Source of the DNA: an uncultured Prevotella sp.
Lineage (GTDB): Bacteria > Bacteroidota > Bacteroidia > Bacteroidales > Bacteroidaceae
Direction of reading: 5' to 3'
DNA length: 64,000 nt
NCBI GenBank assembly: GCA_905233985.1
Contig: CAJOFA010000001.1
Location: 62,001-126,000, forward strand
Below are positions 16,575 through 25,744 of this stretch, one piece after another (position 1 is the first letter of the stretch; each line of letters opens with the position of its first letter). A program made the translations under genes and the position numbers. Under the pieces are notes generated by a model. It was not told where the DNA came from. It was given only the letters and a program-made list of their open reading frames with translations, and did no database searches.

Positions 16575-17235
16575 AGAGACTTTCCACGAAGGCCCTTGTG
16601 ACTTGGAATGAGTGGTCGGCCACGGTGTCCCAGAAGTTATGATACTGGGAGGCATCGGTGTCGTAGAGCGGCATGTCACTGATGACACGGAACGAGATGA
16701 ACGGCACCTTGTTGATATAGCAGGTCTGTGCAATGGCTGCCGACTCCATGTCAACGGCCTTTGCCTCGGGGAACTTCTCAATGATGGAACGCATCTTCTC
16801 CTTGGTGTCCACGAACCAGTCGCCGGTAACGATGAGGCCGGGGTGGATTTTTGGTGGTGAGTGGTGAGTGGTGAGTGGTGAGTGGTTTGCTACCGCTATT
16901 CGCAGCAAATTCTCGTCGGCATTGAAACGTACAGGCATTCCCTGCACCTGTCCGTACTGCGTCGTGTTGTCGATAGCCGTGCCACAATAGACGTCGTGAT
17001 AGCACACCTCGGTACTGACCACCACGTCCTGCACATGGATGTCGTCGCCATTGCCGCCGGCACAGCCGCTACTGATGATAACATCAGGATGAAACTCGTT
17101 AATCATGCGCTGTGCGCCAAGGGCTGCATTCACCTTGCCAATGCCGCATTTCTCTACGCGAACGTCGGCACCTTCAAAGAGCTGCTGCAACTGCCGCAGT
17201 TCCTTGTCCATTGCTACGATGATACCTATTTTCAT
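16573..17235 (-). CDS. mtnN: 5'-methylthioadenosine/S-adenosylhomocysteine nucleosidase
   Basis: Hydrolyses adenine from MTA and SAH; cytoplasmic. 220 residues. It begins MKIGIIVAMDKELRQL, the canonical start with the catalytic AM(D/E)KE segment; SSGCAGG (about 56-62) and VDMESAAIAQ (about 166-175) are the purine/ribose site motifs, and SDMPLYDTDASQYHNF carries the general acid Asp. The enzyme has an in-frame insertion NHSPLTTHHSPPKIH (about residues 117-131) encoded by a 7-bp tandem repeat (16853-16886), in a surface segment before the DWFVDT strand. Confidence 0.95.
   Translation of the reverse strand: MKIGIIVAMDKELRQLQQLFEGADVRVEKCGIGKVNAALGAQRMINEFHPDVIISSGCAGGNGDDIHVQDVVVSTEVCYHDVYCGTAIDNTTQYGQVQGMPVRFNADENLLRIAVANHSPLTTHHSPPKIHPGLIVTGDWFVDTKEKMRSIIEKFPEAKAVDMESAAIAQTCYINKVPFISFRVISDMPLYDTDASQYHNFWDTVADHSFQVTRAFVESL
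16853..16886. repeat. 7-bp tandem repeat inside mtnN
   Basis: (GGTGAGT)n, about 4.5 near-perfect copies, in frame. Confidence 0.85.
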
Positions 17236-17261
17236 GTTGAGTGTTGAGTGTTGAGCGTTTA
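17235..17261. repeat. 7-bp tandem repeat between the 5'-nucleotidase gene and mtnN
   Basis: (GTTGAGT)n, about three copies, filling the intergenic spacer. Confidence 0.7.
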
Positions 17262-18704
17262 GCGAATGACATGACAGCGGATACCCTGATAGTTGACGAT
17301 GCGGCGCTTCTCGAGGAAGTGCATGATCATGTCGGCAGTTCCGGTGTTCATCATGTGAACTTGCTCTGGACGAAGGGTATTCGTAGTAGCTGACACGTAG
17401 CTGTTGGTCACCACGCGGTAGGTCTTCTTCATGTCAAGCGGTTTACCGTCAAGCGTCAGCAGACGGAGACTCTTGACAATCTGATCGTTGTCGCTTTCAG
17501 GCGTTATCTCACAAAGGATGCCGCTGACGTATGGCACACGGTTGCGAATCTCCTGGCTATAGGCATTTAACAGCTCAAGCACCTCCTTACCAGTGAGGTC
17601 CATCTCCACGCCCATGTTACAGAACGGGTCCATCTTCAGCACGTCAAGCACGGTGATGTCACCCTCAGGCATAGACTCCACACGCACGCCGCCGGGGTTC
17701 TGTATGCCGATGTCAGCATGTCCTTCGCTGACGTAGGCATCGCAAATCATACAGCCAATCTCCTCGATGTTCTCAAACGGAGCGGCCAGACGTGCCACCA
17801 CGCGACGGAAAGAAGCATTATCACTGAAGTGATGAACCATCGCCTCAATCAGTTGGTTCCTGCTCTTGAACGTGCGCACCGGAATATACTCGGCCTTCTT
17901 AGCAACCACATAACCGCTGTCAACAGTCAGCGTGATGTGCGTGGCAAAGCGCAGCTTGTTTCTGTTCTGTGTGATGAGAACGCCATTAGCCAAAGGCTCG
18001 TCGGCATCAAGCTGTGTATGAGAATGGCCTCCGATAATCAGGTCGAACCAAGGGAACTTCTTAGCCAGCTTCACGTCGTCATCATAACCCAGATGCGACA
18101 GCAGAATCGTAGCGTCGCACTGGCGACTAATCCAATCGTACTGACCTAACACCTCTTCTGCCGGACGGAAAGTGACACCACGAAGGTTATCGGGATGGGT
18201 GGCAGGAATGCCGTGATTTCCTATTTGTACGACTCCGATGACACCGACTCTCACGCCATCGACGTCAAAGGTCTGATAGGGAAGCGTGCGAATACCCGAC
18301 GCTGCATCGGCAAAGACATTGCCACAGAGATAGCGGAAGTTGGAAAGCCCGATGAGCTTGGGCAACGACTGCATGTCAAAGTCATGGTTTCCCAGCGCGG
18401 AAGCGTTGAAACCTATCTGGTTCATCAGCGCAACCATCGGGAACGATGACGGCTCATACATATCGCTCAGCGGGTTACCCGTGCGGTTATCACCAGCCGA
18501 AAACACCAGCAGCGACGGATAGAGCGTGCGCAGGCTGTCGGCAATGGCAGCCAGCTGAGGCATCGCCTCAATGGTGGCATGCATATCGTTCACGGAAAGG
18601 ATATGAACATCGCGACGCTGTGCGCCGACATTCAGACAAAAAGCCAGTGCCAGAGAAAGCACCAGCAACTTACGTCCCATAGAAAAACAACGAAGTGTGT
18701 TCAT
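17259..18704 (-). CDS. secreted 5'-nucleotidase / UshA-like metallophosphatase
   Basis: 481 residues with an N-terminal signal (cleavage near GAQ, about 27-29). The metallophosphatase domain shows all five metal blocks: VNDMHA (38-43), FSAGDNRTGN, LGNHDFD, LLSHLGYD and GGHSHTQ. A 5'-nucleotidase C-terminal domain follows (about 290-481; QNPGGVR and the substrate-stacking SYVSA region). The family removes phosphate from nucleotides in the periplasm so that nucleosides can be imported. The two domains are in one chain here. It lies between typA and mtnN with short gaps on both sides. Confidence 0.88.
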   Translation of the reverse strand: MNTLRCFSMGRKLLVLSLALAFCLNVGAQRRDVHILSVNDMHATIEAMPQLAAIADSLRTLYPSLLVFSAGDNRTGNPLSDMYEPSSFPMVALMNQIGFNASALGNHDFDMQSLPKLIGLSNFRYLCGNVFADAASGIRTLPYQTFDVDGVRVGVIGVVQIGNHGIPATHPDNLRGVTFRPAEEVLGQYDWISRQCDATILLSHLGYDDDVKLAKKFPWFDLIIGGHSHTQLDADEPLANGVLITQNRNKLRFATHITLTVDSGYVVAKKAEYIPVRTFKSRNQLIEAMVHHFSDNASFRRVVARLAAPFENIEEIGCMICDAYVSEGHADIGIQNPGGVRVESMPEGDITVLDVLKMDPFCNMGVEMDLTGKEVLELLNAYSQEIRNRVPYVSGILCEITPESDNDQIVKSLRLLTLDGKPLDMKKTYRVVTNSYVSATTNTLRPEQVHMMNTGTADMIMHFLEKRRIVNYQGIRCHVIR

Positions 18705-18729
18705 AGACTACTTGTATAATGTTTAAATG

Positions 18730-20532
18730 TTATGACTTATTGGCTTTCTTACGCTGGTCATGGTCCAGAATGATCTTACGCATACGCATGGACTGCGGTG
18801 TTACCTCAACCAGTTCGTCCTCCTTGATATACTCCAGACATTCCTCCAACGACATGACAGTCTTGGGGATGATACGGGCCTTCTCGTCTGAGCCGCTGGC
18901 ACGCACATTGGTGAGCTGCTTGGCCTTGGCCACGTTGATAACGAGGTCGTTGTCATGGACATGCTCACCGACCACCTGACCCATATAGACTTCCTCACCT
19001 GGCTCGATGAAGAACTTGCCACGGTCCTGCAACTTGTCAATGGAATAGGCATAGGCCGTTCCCGTCTCCAGTGCAATCATGGAACCGTTGACGCGGCGCT
19101 CGATGTCGCCCTTGTAGGGCTGGTACTCCTTGAAGCGGTGTGCCATGATAGCCTCACCCTGCGATGCCGTGAGGACATTGGTGCGCAGTCCGATGATGCC
19201 ACGCGACGGCATGTCGAACTCAATATTGACGCGGTCGCCCTGATTCTCCATGGATGTCATCTCACCCTTGCGGCGCGTCACCATGTCGATCATCTTCGAG
19301 GCAAACTCCTCGGGGACATTGATGGTCAGCTCCTCAATGGGTTCGCACTTCTTCCCGTCTATTTCTTTATAGATCACCTGCGGCTGTCCGACCTGCAGCT
19401 CATAACCTTCACGACGCATGGTCTCAATGAGCACGGACAAATGGAGCACGCCACGTCCCGAGACAATCCACTTATCGGTAGAATCCTCGAACGGCTCCAC
19501 ATGGAGGGCAAGGTTCTTCTCCAACTCCTTCTCCAGTCGGTCGTTGATGTGACGTGAGGTCACGTACTTACCTTCTTTTCCGAAGAACGGGGAGTCATTG
19601 ATAGTGAAGAGCATCGACATAGTAGGCTCGTCGATGGCAATGGGCGGCAGTGGCTCGGGGTTCTCGATGTCACAGATGGTATCGCCAATCTCAAACTTCT
19701 CCAATCCGATGACAGCACAGATATCGCCGCATTCCACCTTGTCGGTGCGGACATGTCCCATGCCCTCAAACGTGTGCAGTTCCTTGATTTTCGTCTTCTC
19801 CATCGAGCCGTCGCGGTGGCTGATGGTGATTTGCATACCATCCTGTAACATGCCACGATGCACACGGCCTACGGCGATACGACCTGTATAGCTGCTATAG
19901 TCGAGGCTGGTAATGAGCATCTGGGGCGTTCCCTCCAACTGCTGCGGAGCGGGAATGACCTCGATGATCTTATCCAGCAAATAGTTGATGTCGTTCGTCG
20001 GGGTGTTGTAGTCCTCACCCATCCAGCCGTTCTTGGCCGAGCCATAGACGACAGGGAAGTCCAACTGGTCTTCCGTAGCGTTGAGGGAGAACATCAAGTC
20101 AAACACCATTTCATAGACTTCCTCGGGACGACAGTTGGGTTTGTCCACCTTGTTAACCACCACGATGGGCTTCAGTCCTATCTGCAGCGCCTTCTGCAGC
20201 ACGAAACGGGTCTGCGGCATGGGACCCTCAAAGGCATCAACGAGCAGCAGACAACCGTCTGCCATATTGAGCACGCGCTCCACCTCGCCGCCGAAGTCCG
20301 AGTGTCCCGGAGTATCAATAATGTTTATCTTTGTTCCTTTCCAGTTGATGGAAACATTTTTTGAAAGAATGGTGATACCACGCTCGCGCTCGAGATCATT
20401 GGCATCAAGTACCTGGTTGCTCAGGTTCTGGCCCTCACGGAACAGATTACCTGCCAGCATCATCTTGTCCACGAGCGTTGTCTTGCCGTGGTCCACGTGT
20501 GCAATAATTGCTATGTTACGGATATCCTGCAT
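18730..20532 (-). CDS. typA: ribosome-associated GTPase TypA/BipA
   Basis: Translational GTPase involved in 50S assembly and stress or low-temperature growth. 600 residues, the usual length. G1 AHVDHGKTT (about 10-18), switch I RERGITI, G3 DTPGHSDF, G4 NKVDK; EF-G-like domains III and V and the TypA-specific C-terminal domain follow. First gene of the minus-strand run towards luxS; a TACCTTTG box at 20556-20563 lies 24 nt before its start. Divergent from rpsO. Confidence 0.96.
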   Translation of the reverse strand: MQDIRNIAIIAHVDHGKTTLVDKMMLAGNLFREGQNLSNQVLDANDLERERGITILSKNVSINWKGTKINIIDTPGHSDFGGEVERVLNMADGCLLLVDAFEGPMPQTRFVLQKALQIGLKPIVVVNKVDKPNCRPEEVYEMVFDLMFSLNATEDQLDFPVVYGSAKNGWMGEDYNTPTNDINYLLDKIIEVIPAPQQLEGTPQMLITSLDYSSYTGRIAVGRVHRGMLQDGMQITISHRDGSMEKTKIKELHTFEGMGHVRTDKVECGDICAVIGLEKFEIGDTICDIENPEPLPPIAIDEPTMSMLFTINDSPFFGKEGKYVTSRHINDRLEKELEKNLALHVEPFEDSTDKWIVSGRGVLHLSVLIETMRREGYELQVGQPQVIYKEIDGKKCEPIEELTINVPEEFASKMIDMVTRRKGEMTSMENQGDRVNIEFDMPSRGIIGLRTNVLTASQGEAIMAHRFKEYQPYKGDIERRVNGSMIALETGTAYAYSIDKLQDRGKFFIEPGEEVYMGQVVGEHVHDNDLVINVAKAKQLTNVRASGSDEKARIIPKTVMSLEECLEYIKEDELVEVTPQSMRMRKIILDHDQRKKANKS

Positions 20533-20555
20533 GTGTTAATTATTTAATTCGGGTG

Positions 20556-20563
20556 CAAAGGTA
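20556..20563 (-). promoter_or_regulatory. -7 box of typA
   Basis: TACCTTTG on the minus strand, 24 nt upstream of typA. Confidence 0.55.
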
Positions 20564-20660
20564 CGAATTTTCTTCGAAAAACTTTGCAGGAATGAGAAAA
20601 AAGTTGCACCTCTGAACGATGTTCGAAAGTACTTTCATTCGAAAAAACTCAAAAAAAGTT

Positions 20661-20691
20661 TTGGTTTTTTGCTCATTTATTCGTACCTTTG
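20661..20691 (+). promoter_or_regulatory. rpsO promoter
   Basis: TTG (20661-20663), a 20-nt spacer and TACCTTTG (20684-20691). The 30-bp module 20662-20691 recurs with two mismatches at 41136 and 41222. Confidence 0.75.
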
Positions 20692-20808
20692 CAGCCGCGT
20701 TTCGGAAAATCCGATGCATCCGGGCGACGTCAGGCCGTTGTGATTAAGGCTGCCAAGGGCGTTTGAAAGATGTTAATGACGCAACAATTATTAATCATTT
20801 AAACAATT
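20692..20808 (+). promoter_or_regulatory. candidate structured rpsO leader
   Basis: About 110 nt of leader, long for this genome, with short self-complementary segments (CGGAAAATCCG at 20704-20714; further GC-rich pieces to 20765) and then an A/T-rich stretch before the ATG. rpsO is autoregulated by S15 in several phyla, so a protein-binding leader is plausible; no known consensus was matched. Confidence 0.3.
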
Positions 20809-21078
20809 ATGTATTTAGATCAAGCTAAAAAAGTAGAGATCTTTGAGAAGTACGGCCAGAACTCAGCAGACACCGGTTCTGCAGAAAGCCAGATTGCACT
20901 GTTCACCTATCGCATCCAGCACCTGACTGAGCACCTGAAGAAGAACCACAAGGACCACGCTACAGCACGCTCGCTGACCATGATGGTAGGTCGTCGCCGC
21001 AAACTCCTGAAGTATCTTTACAACAAAGACATCAATCGCTATCGTGCTATCGTCAAGGCTCTCGGCCTGCGTAAGTAA
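20809..21078 (+). CDS. rpsO: 30S ribosomal protein S15
   Basis: 89 residues, exactly the family length. Binds the central domain of 16S rRNA early in 30S assembly. TGSAESQIALFTYRIQHLTEHL (from about 22) and the closing RRKLLKYL...RYRAIVKALGLRK are the conserved S15 blocks. Monocistronic: own promoter upstream and a strong hairpin terminator 28 nt downstream. Confidence 0.98.
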   Translation: MYLDQAKKVEIFEKYGQNSADTGSAESQIALFTYRIQHLTEHLKKNHKDHATARSLTMMVGRRRKLLKYLYNKDINRYRAIVKALGLRK

Positions 21079-21105
21079 TCTGCACGAAACGGCAAGAAAC
21101 AATAT

Positions 21106-21140
21106 CGCCCCGCAGCTCATCAGAGTTACGGGGCGGTTTC
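21106..21140 (+). terminator. rpsO terminator
   Basis: CGCCCCG (21106-21112) pairs with CGGGGCG (21129-21135), followed by GTTTCTTTT. Confidence 0.8.
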
Positions 21141-21214
21141 TTTTATATTGCCTGAATGACAGCTTTCGCGTGCGTATATATATTAAGGTACCCGCGTAAA
21201 GCGTGGCAAGTATT

Positions 21215-21643
21215 TTATTCGTCTCTAATTTCTCTTAGGGGAATCATAACAAAGTCACGCTCTTGCATCAGCGGGTGAGGAATCTTCAAGTCAGGTTCAT
21301 CCACGGTCAGGTCATCGTAGAGCAGGATATCAATGTCAATGGGACGATCTTTGAATTGTGTTGAACGTTGATTGCGCACGGTGGCATGCTTTCTGCTCTT
21401 TCCCATGTCACGCTCTATCTGCTGCGTGGTGCGGAGCAGCTGACGCGGTGTAAGGTCGGTCTCGCAGAGAATGACGGCGTTGAGAAATCTGTTTTCCGAC
21501 TCAAAACCCCACGGCTCCGTCTCTATGAAGGACGACTGGCGGAGTACCTCCCCCACCCGTTCGCCTATCAACACTATCGCCCTGCGCAGATGTTCCTCAC
21601 GGTCGCCCAGATTACTCCCCAGGCCCAAATAAACCTTAGTCAT
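21215..21643 (-). CDS. folK: 2-amino-4-hydroxy-6-hydroxymethyldihydropteridine pyrophosphokinase
   Basis: Transfers pyrophosphate from ATP to the pterin in folate synthesis. About 142 residues from ATG 21643; the longer frame opens with TTG codons. Motifs: YLGLGSNLGDRE near the N terminus, ETEPWGFESENRFLNAV, RPIDIDILLYDD and IPHPLMQERDFVMIPL, which together make the pterin and Mg sites. The start overlaps the end of queA by 8 nt, so translation is probably coupled. Last gene of the ftsX operon. Confidence 0.95.
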   Translation of the reverse strand: MTKVYLGLGSNLGDREEHLRRAIVLIGERVGEVLRQSSFIETEPWGFESENRFLNAVILCETDLTPRQLLRTTQQIERDMGKSRKHATVRNQRSTQFKDRPIDIDILLYDDLTVDEPDLKIPHPLMQERDFVMIPLREIRDE

Positions 21644-22778
21644 CAACAATCAACATGGCATCGCCGTAGCAACCGAACTTATACCCATGCTCAACAGCCA
21701 TGTCGTAGGCTTTCATCACGATGTCATAGCCGCCGAAGGCTGCCGTCGTCATCAGCATCGTCGATTCAGAGTGATAGAAATTGACAATCAGGGCATCGGC
21801 CATACCGAACTCGTAGGGCGGGAAGATGAACTTGTTGGTCCAGCCATCGAACTCCTTGAGCAGTCCGTCAGTACCCACAGCTGTCTCGGTGGCACGTGCC
21901 GTGCTGACACCCACAGCACAGACGCGATGTCCAGAAGCCTTTGTATCGTTGACAATGCGGCAGGCTTCTGTCGATATCTTCATCTGTTCCGAGCTCATCT
22001 TATGCTTGGTGAGGTCTTCCACCTCTATCGTCTCAAAATTGCCGAGTCCGCAGTGTACGGTGATAAAGGCGAAGTTAATACCCCGAATCTCCATGCGCTT
22101 CATCAACTCACGGCTGAAATGCAATCCTGACGCAGGAGCGGTGACAGCGCCTTCATGCTGAGCATAGATGGTCTGGAAATTCTCCATGTCATCCTTGCTG
22201 GCATCACGGTTCTCGACGATGTAACGCGGCAGCGGCGCGGCACCTAATGCGAAGAGCTCTCTCTTGAACTCCTCATGGTTACAGTCGTGCAGGAAGCGCA
22301 ACGTACGGCCGCGACTGGTGGTGTTGTCTATCACCTCAGCGACCATCAGCCCCTCCTCGTCGAAGAAGAGCTTATTGCCGATACGGATTTTACGTGCAGG
22401 TTCCACCAGCACGTCCCACAGCCGCAGTTCGGGATTCAGCTCACGCAGCAGGAACACCTCAATCTTGGCATCGGTCTTCTCCTTCGTACCGTAGAGACGA
22501 GCAGGAAAGACCTTCGTGTCGTTGAAGACAAACGTATCGCCTTCGTCAAAGTAGTCCACAATGTCGCGGAACTCCATATACTGGTCGGTATCGTTGCCAT
22601 CGGCATCTTTCTTGAACATGCTGATGGTTTGACTCTTGCGGTGTACGACCATCAGGCGGCACTCGTCGCGGTGATATACTTTCTCCTGGGTACCGTCTTC
22701 GTTGTCGAACAAACGATGCGTTGGTTCGAGGGCCACCAGTTCTTCGGGCAGTCTGAATCTGAATTGTGAAAGTTTCAT
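21636..22778 (-). CDS. queA: S-adenosylmethionine:tRNA ribosyltransferase-isomerase
   Basis: Adds the cyclopentene ring precursor to preQ1-tRNA in queuosine synthesis. 380 residues, about 30 more than the E. coli enzyme; the extra length lies in the first 80 residues, before FVFNDTKVFPARLYG. Other conserved blocks are HEGAVTAPASGLHFS, FITVHCGLGNFETIEVEDL and the C-terminal FYHSESTMLMTTAAFGG. Sits between truB and folK. Confidence 0.95.
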   Translation of the reverse strand: MKLSQFRFRLPEELVALEPTHRLFDNEDGTQEKVYHRDECRLMVVHRKSQTISMFKKDADGNDTDQYMEFRDIVDYFDEGDTFVFNDTKVFPARLYGTKEKTDAKIEVFLLRELNPELRLWDVLVEPARKIRIGNKLFFDEEGLMVAEVIDNTTSRGRTLRFLHDCNHEEFKRELFALGAAPLPRYIVENRDASKDDMENFQTIYAQHEGAVTAPASGLHFSRELMKRMEIRGINFAFITVHCGLGNFETIEVEDLTKHKMSSEQMKISTEACRIVNDTKASGHRVCAVGVSTARATETAVGTDGLLKEFDGWTNKFIFPPYEFGMADALIVNFYHSESTMLMTTAAFGGYDIVMKAYDMAVEHGYKFGCYGDAMLIVDD

Positions 22779-22823
22779 CTATATAATTTACGGTTTGACG
22801 ATTTACTATTAACTCATAACTTA

Positions 22824-23537
22824 TCAACTATCTCTGTTGTCTTCTATTTCCTGGGCATCAAGCCACTGCGGGAAGTCGTCGAGTGTGACGCAATCTTCCA
22901 TGCGGACATCTCCCAACCTTGTGCGGCATAGTGCCGTGAGATAGGCGCCACTACCCAATGCCTCACCGATATCGCGAGCCAGCGAACGGATATAGGTGCC
23001 TTTGCCGCAGCTGACGCGGATGCTCATCTGCATCGTCTCGGGGTCGAAATGCGTCAGCTCAATGGCATCGATATGTACTGGCTTGGCCTGTAGGTCAACC
23101 TCATGCCCCTTGCGTTTTATCTTATAGGCGCGATCGCCGTTTATCTTACAGGCACTATAGGCTGGCGGAACCTGCATGATGTCGCCCTCGAAGCGGTGCA
23201 GCGTCTGTTCTATCAGCTCCCGCGTGATGTGCTCCGTAGCATAGGTGGCATCCACCTCGTGCTCACGGTCGTAGCTCGGTGTCGTAGCTCCCAGCTGCAG
23301 CGTAGCCGTGTATTCCTTATTATGCAGTTGCAGACGCTCTATCTCCTTCGTCTTCTTCCCCGTACAGAGGATGAGCACCCCCGTAGCCAACGGGTCGAGA
23401 GTTCCGGCATGACCGGTCTTCACACGCTTCACTCCCACCTTCCGCGAGATGAGAAAGCGTACCCGTGCCAGCGCTCCGAACGACGTCATGCCGTAGGGCT
23501 TGTTCAAGTAGATGAATTCGCCTTGCGTGAAGTTCAT
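22824..23537 (-). CDS. truB: tRNA pseudouridine(55) synthase
   Basis: Makes pseudouridine 55 in the T loop of tRNAs. 237 residues, the short bacterial form. The catalytic aspartate is in HAGTLDPLATGVL (about 41-53); YLNKPYGMTSF near the N terminus, YSACKINGDRAY and SCGKGTYIRSLARDIG are standard TruB blocks. Its ATG overlaps the uppP stop codon by one base (TAATG), indicating coupled translation. Confidence 0.96.
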   Translation of the reverse strand: MNFTQGEFIYLNKPYGMTSFGALARVRFLISRKVGVKRVKTGHAGTLDPLATGVLILCTGKKTKEIERLQLHNKEYTATLQLGATTPSYDREHEVDATYATEHITRELIEQTLHRFEGDIMQVPPAYSACKINGDRAYKIKRKGHEVDLQAKPVHIDAIELTHFDPETMQMSIRVSCGKGTYIRSLARDIGEALGSGAYLTALCRTRLGDVRMEDCVTLDDFPQWLDAQEIEDNRDS

Positions 23538-24394
23538 TAGTCAACCATTGCGAGTGAATGACCTGTGAGCAGCAGAATGATGATGATTCCTCCCACCACA
23601 ATGCGATAGATACCGAACGCCTTGAAGCCGTATTTGGTCAGGAAGCTGACAAACCATTTCATGGCCAGCAGCGCTACGACAAAAGCGACAACGCAGCCCA
23701 ACACCAGCATGGCAATGTTATGTCCTGTTGCCCACGACGCATCTTCCTTCAACAAATCGAGCAAGTCAAGCAACGTGGCACCTGCCATAGTGGGCACGGC
23801 CAAGAAGAACGAGAACTCGGCAGCACGCTTACGGGTGAGGCCCTGTGTCATACCACCGACAATGGTTGCCATTGAGCGAGACACGCCTGGGATAACAGAG
23901 ATACACTGGAACAGACCGATGTTGAAGGCTCGTTTCTCATTTACCTGATTGGCATCGCTGCCTTTATTGAACAACTTGTCACAGAAGAGCATGAAGATAC
24001 CACCCACAACGAGCATCACAGCTACCACCTCCACACTGTCGAGCAGCCAGTCGAGCAGGCCCGACTTCTTCGCTGCCAAACCGATAATCACAGCAGGCAG
24101 CACGCCCACGATGAGCAGCCAGTAGAAATAATACTTATGCTTCAGGCGCTTGAGTAGCGAACTACCCTCTGGCGCCGGCGTATTGTCAAACTGGAAAAAA
24201 CGTTTCCAATAGAGGCACACCACCGAAAGGATGGCACCAAACTGGATGATAAACGTAAAAGCATGCACAAAGGGGTCTCCCTGAGGTACACCCAACAGGT
24301 TCTGTGCTATAATCATGTGACCGGTAGATGACACTGGCAGGAACTCCGTCAGTCCTTCTACAATGGAGATAATGATAGTTTCAATCCAATCCAT
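23537..24394 (-). CDS. uppP: undecaprenyl-diphosphatase
   Basis: Dephosphorylates undecaprenyl pyrophosphate to recycle the lipid carrier for wall and surface polysaccharides; polytopic inner-membrane protein. 285 residues. Both signature motifs are present: EGLTEFLPVSSTGHM (about 14-28) and PGVSRSMATIVGG (about 169-181), with about eight hydrophobic segments. Middle gene of the ftsX-folK operon. Confidence 0.96.
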   Translation of the reverse strand: MDWIETIIISIVEGLTEFLPVSSTGHMIIAQNLLGVPQGDPFVHAFTFIIQFGAILSVVCLYWKRFFQFDNTPAPEGSSLLKRLKHKYYFYWLLIVGVLPAVIIGLAAKKSGLLDWLLDSVEVVAVMLVVGGIFMLFCDKLFNKGSDANQVNEKRAFNIGLFQCISVIPGVSRSMATIVGGMTQGLTRKRAAEFSFFLAVPTMAGATLLDLLDLLKEDASWATGHNIAMLVLGCVVAFVVALLAMKWFVSFLTKYGFKAFGIYRIVVGGIIIILLLTGHSLAMVD

Positions 24395-24400
24395 AGTCTT

Positions 24401-24640
24401 TTATTGCTTATCCTTCGGCCTACGTACAACAGCATAAATCATCGACACGAAACCGATGAAGCATACCACAGGAGCTACCTTGATACGCATGGCGCTGAAG
24501 ATGTCAGGGTTATACTCTGTCTCCGTGCTGCCCGCACCGCTCATCAGTAGGAAGCCGAGAATCACGACGGCCATGCTCACAGCCAGCAGGATGAAGTTCA
24601 CCTTGTCAAATGCTAAATTCTTTCTATCCATATAAGTCAT
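24401..24640 (-). CDS. DUF3098 family small membrane protein
   Basis: 79 residues with two membrane helices (about 15-33 and 54-70) separated by a short acidic segment (TETEYNPDIFSAMRIK). Matches the Bacteroidetes DUF3098 family, usually found next to ftsX as here (2 nt from it). Function unknown; placement suggests a cell-division or envelope role. Confidence 0.88.
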   Translation of the reverse strand: MTYMDRKNLAFDKVNFILLAVSMAVVILGFLLMSGAGSTETEYNPDIFSAMRIKVAPVVCFIGFVSMIYAVVRRPKDKQ

Positions 24641-24642
24641 TT

Positions 24643-25530
24643 TTAAATCTTATACAAATCCCCTGCCGACATCTTGAGGAACTTATTTACGGCAAGGTAA
24701 GCGCTAAGCGCCGTGATGAGAATGCCAAACAGCAACACGGCAACGCCGGTAATGGTCAGTTCCACCCACGTGATGACTTCCAAAATGCGTGGATCGTGGA
24801 TGTAAAGAGCATAGAAGCCGGCACCGAGAATCACAATGGCAAACAGGGCTGCCACGATACCCACACCCACCGCACGCTTCAAGAACGGACGGCGGATGAA
24901 ACCCCATGAGGCACCCACCAGCTTCATAGTGTGGATGATGAAACGGCGTGAATAAACGCTGAGTCTGACGCTGTTGCTGATGAGCGAGAACGACACTATG
25001 GTCAGTAACACCGCCAGTACTAAGAGCACAAGGCCGAGCTTGCTGAGGTTCGAGTTCAGTTCGTCCATCAAGTCTTCCTGATAGAACACCTCTGCCACCT
25101 TCGGCATTGCACGTAGCTGCTCAACAATCAGCATCACGCTGTCGCGGTTGACATAGGCTTCATTCAGACGAATCTCGAAAGAGGCCGGCAGCGGATTGCC
25201 TTCGAGGAATGTTTCGTCCTCTATTTCCGTCATACCCATCTCCTTGTCGTTCTCTTTCTTCGCCTGCTCCTTGTCAATATAGGTAATGTCATGCACATAA
25301 GGGCGGGTACGTAGCACAGCACACGTCGAATCACTCTCCTGTTTCGACATGTCATCCAACAACCAAACCGACACAACTAGGTTTTCCTTGAAGTTAATCG
25401 AAAGCTTATATGCTGTCAGGATGGTAAAAACTACCATACCCAAGAGAACAAGCACCATAGTGGTGCTGATACACAAAGTTACAACCTGTAAACCATGACG
25501 GTTACCGGTGGTCTTTTTCTTCTTTCCCAT
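24643..25530 (-). CDS. ftsX: cell division protein FtsX
   Basis: Permease-like partner of FtsE, coupling ATP hydrolysis to septal wall hydrolase activation. 295 residues: a basic N terminus, helix 1 (about 16-40), an extracytoplasmic domain (about 45-165; FLEGNPLPASFEIRLNE is conserved), then three helices with the MKLVGASWGFIRRPF loop typical of FtsX. ftsE is not in the window. First gene of its operon; a TACCTTTG box (25564-25571) lies 33 nt upstream. Confidence 0.94.
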   Translation of the reverse strand: MGKKKKTTGNRHGLQVVTLCISTTMVLVLLGMVVFTILTAYKLSINFKENLVVSVWLLDDMSKQESDSTCAVLRTRPYVHDITYIDKEQAKKENDKEMGMTEIEDETFLEGNPLPASFEIRLNEAYVNRDSVMLIVEQLRAMPKVAEVFYQEDLMDELNSNLSKLGLVLLVLAVLLTIVSFSLISNSVRLSVYSRRFIIHTMKLVGASWGFIRRPFLKRAVGVGIVAALFAIVILGAGFYALYIHDPRILEVITWVELTITGVAVLLFGILITALSAYLAVNKFLKMSAGDLYKI

Positions 25531-25563
25531 TACTTTCTAAGACGTAATTTACGAATTTAGCTG

Positions 25564-25571
25564 CAAAGGTA
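25564..25571 (-). promoter_or_regulatory. -7 box of the ftsX operon
   Basis: TACCTTTG on the minus strand; a GAATGAA tandem tract lies just upstream of it, in the -33 to -10 area. Confidence 0.5.
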
Positions 25572-25579
25572 CTATTTTA

Positions 25580-25612
25580 AATGAAGAATGAAGAATGAAG
25601 AATAAAGAATTT
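25580..25612. repeat. short tandem repeat tract upstream of ftsX
   Basis: (GAATGAA)n, about four copies, between the divergent ftsX and radical SAM promoters. Confidence 0.85.
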
Positions 25613-25706
25613 GTTACTGCATGTCCTTAGTTTAACGTTTTTTATCGTCTGTGAATCTTTAGGAGAGATTTTCCCAAGAAATCGTGCGTTATTTAAATAA
25701 AAAATG

Positions 25707-25714
25707 TACCTTTG
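25707..25714 (+). promoter_or_regulatory. -7 box of the radical SAM gene
   Basis: TACCTTTG, ending 30 nt before the ATG at 25745. The TTG inside it is not the start codon. Confidence 0.55.
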
Positions 25715-25744
25715 CAGCGTGAAAACGTGCAACTTAATCATCTT

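Noticed and set aside
25712..25744. TTG start for the radical SAM gene (likewise sigma factor, dnaE, murF, lpxA longer frames)
   Set aside because: For the radical SAM, sigma, dnaE and murF genes the TTG is part of the TAnnTTTG promoter box; for lpxA it adds only three residues before a good ATG.
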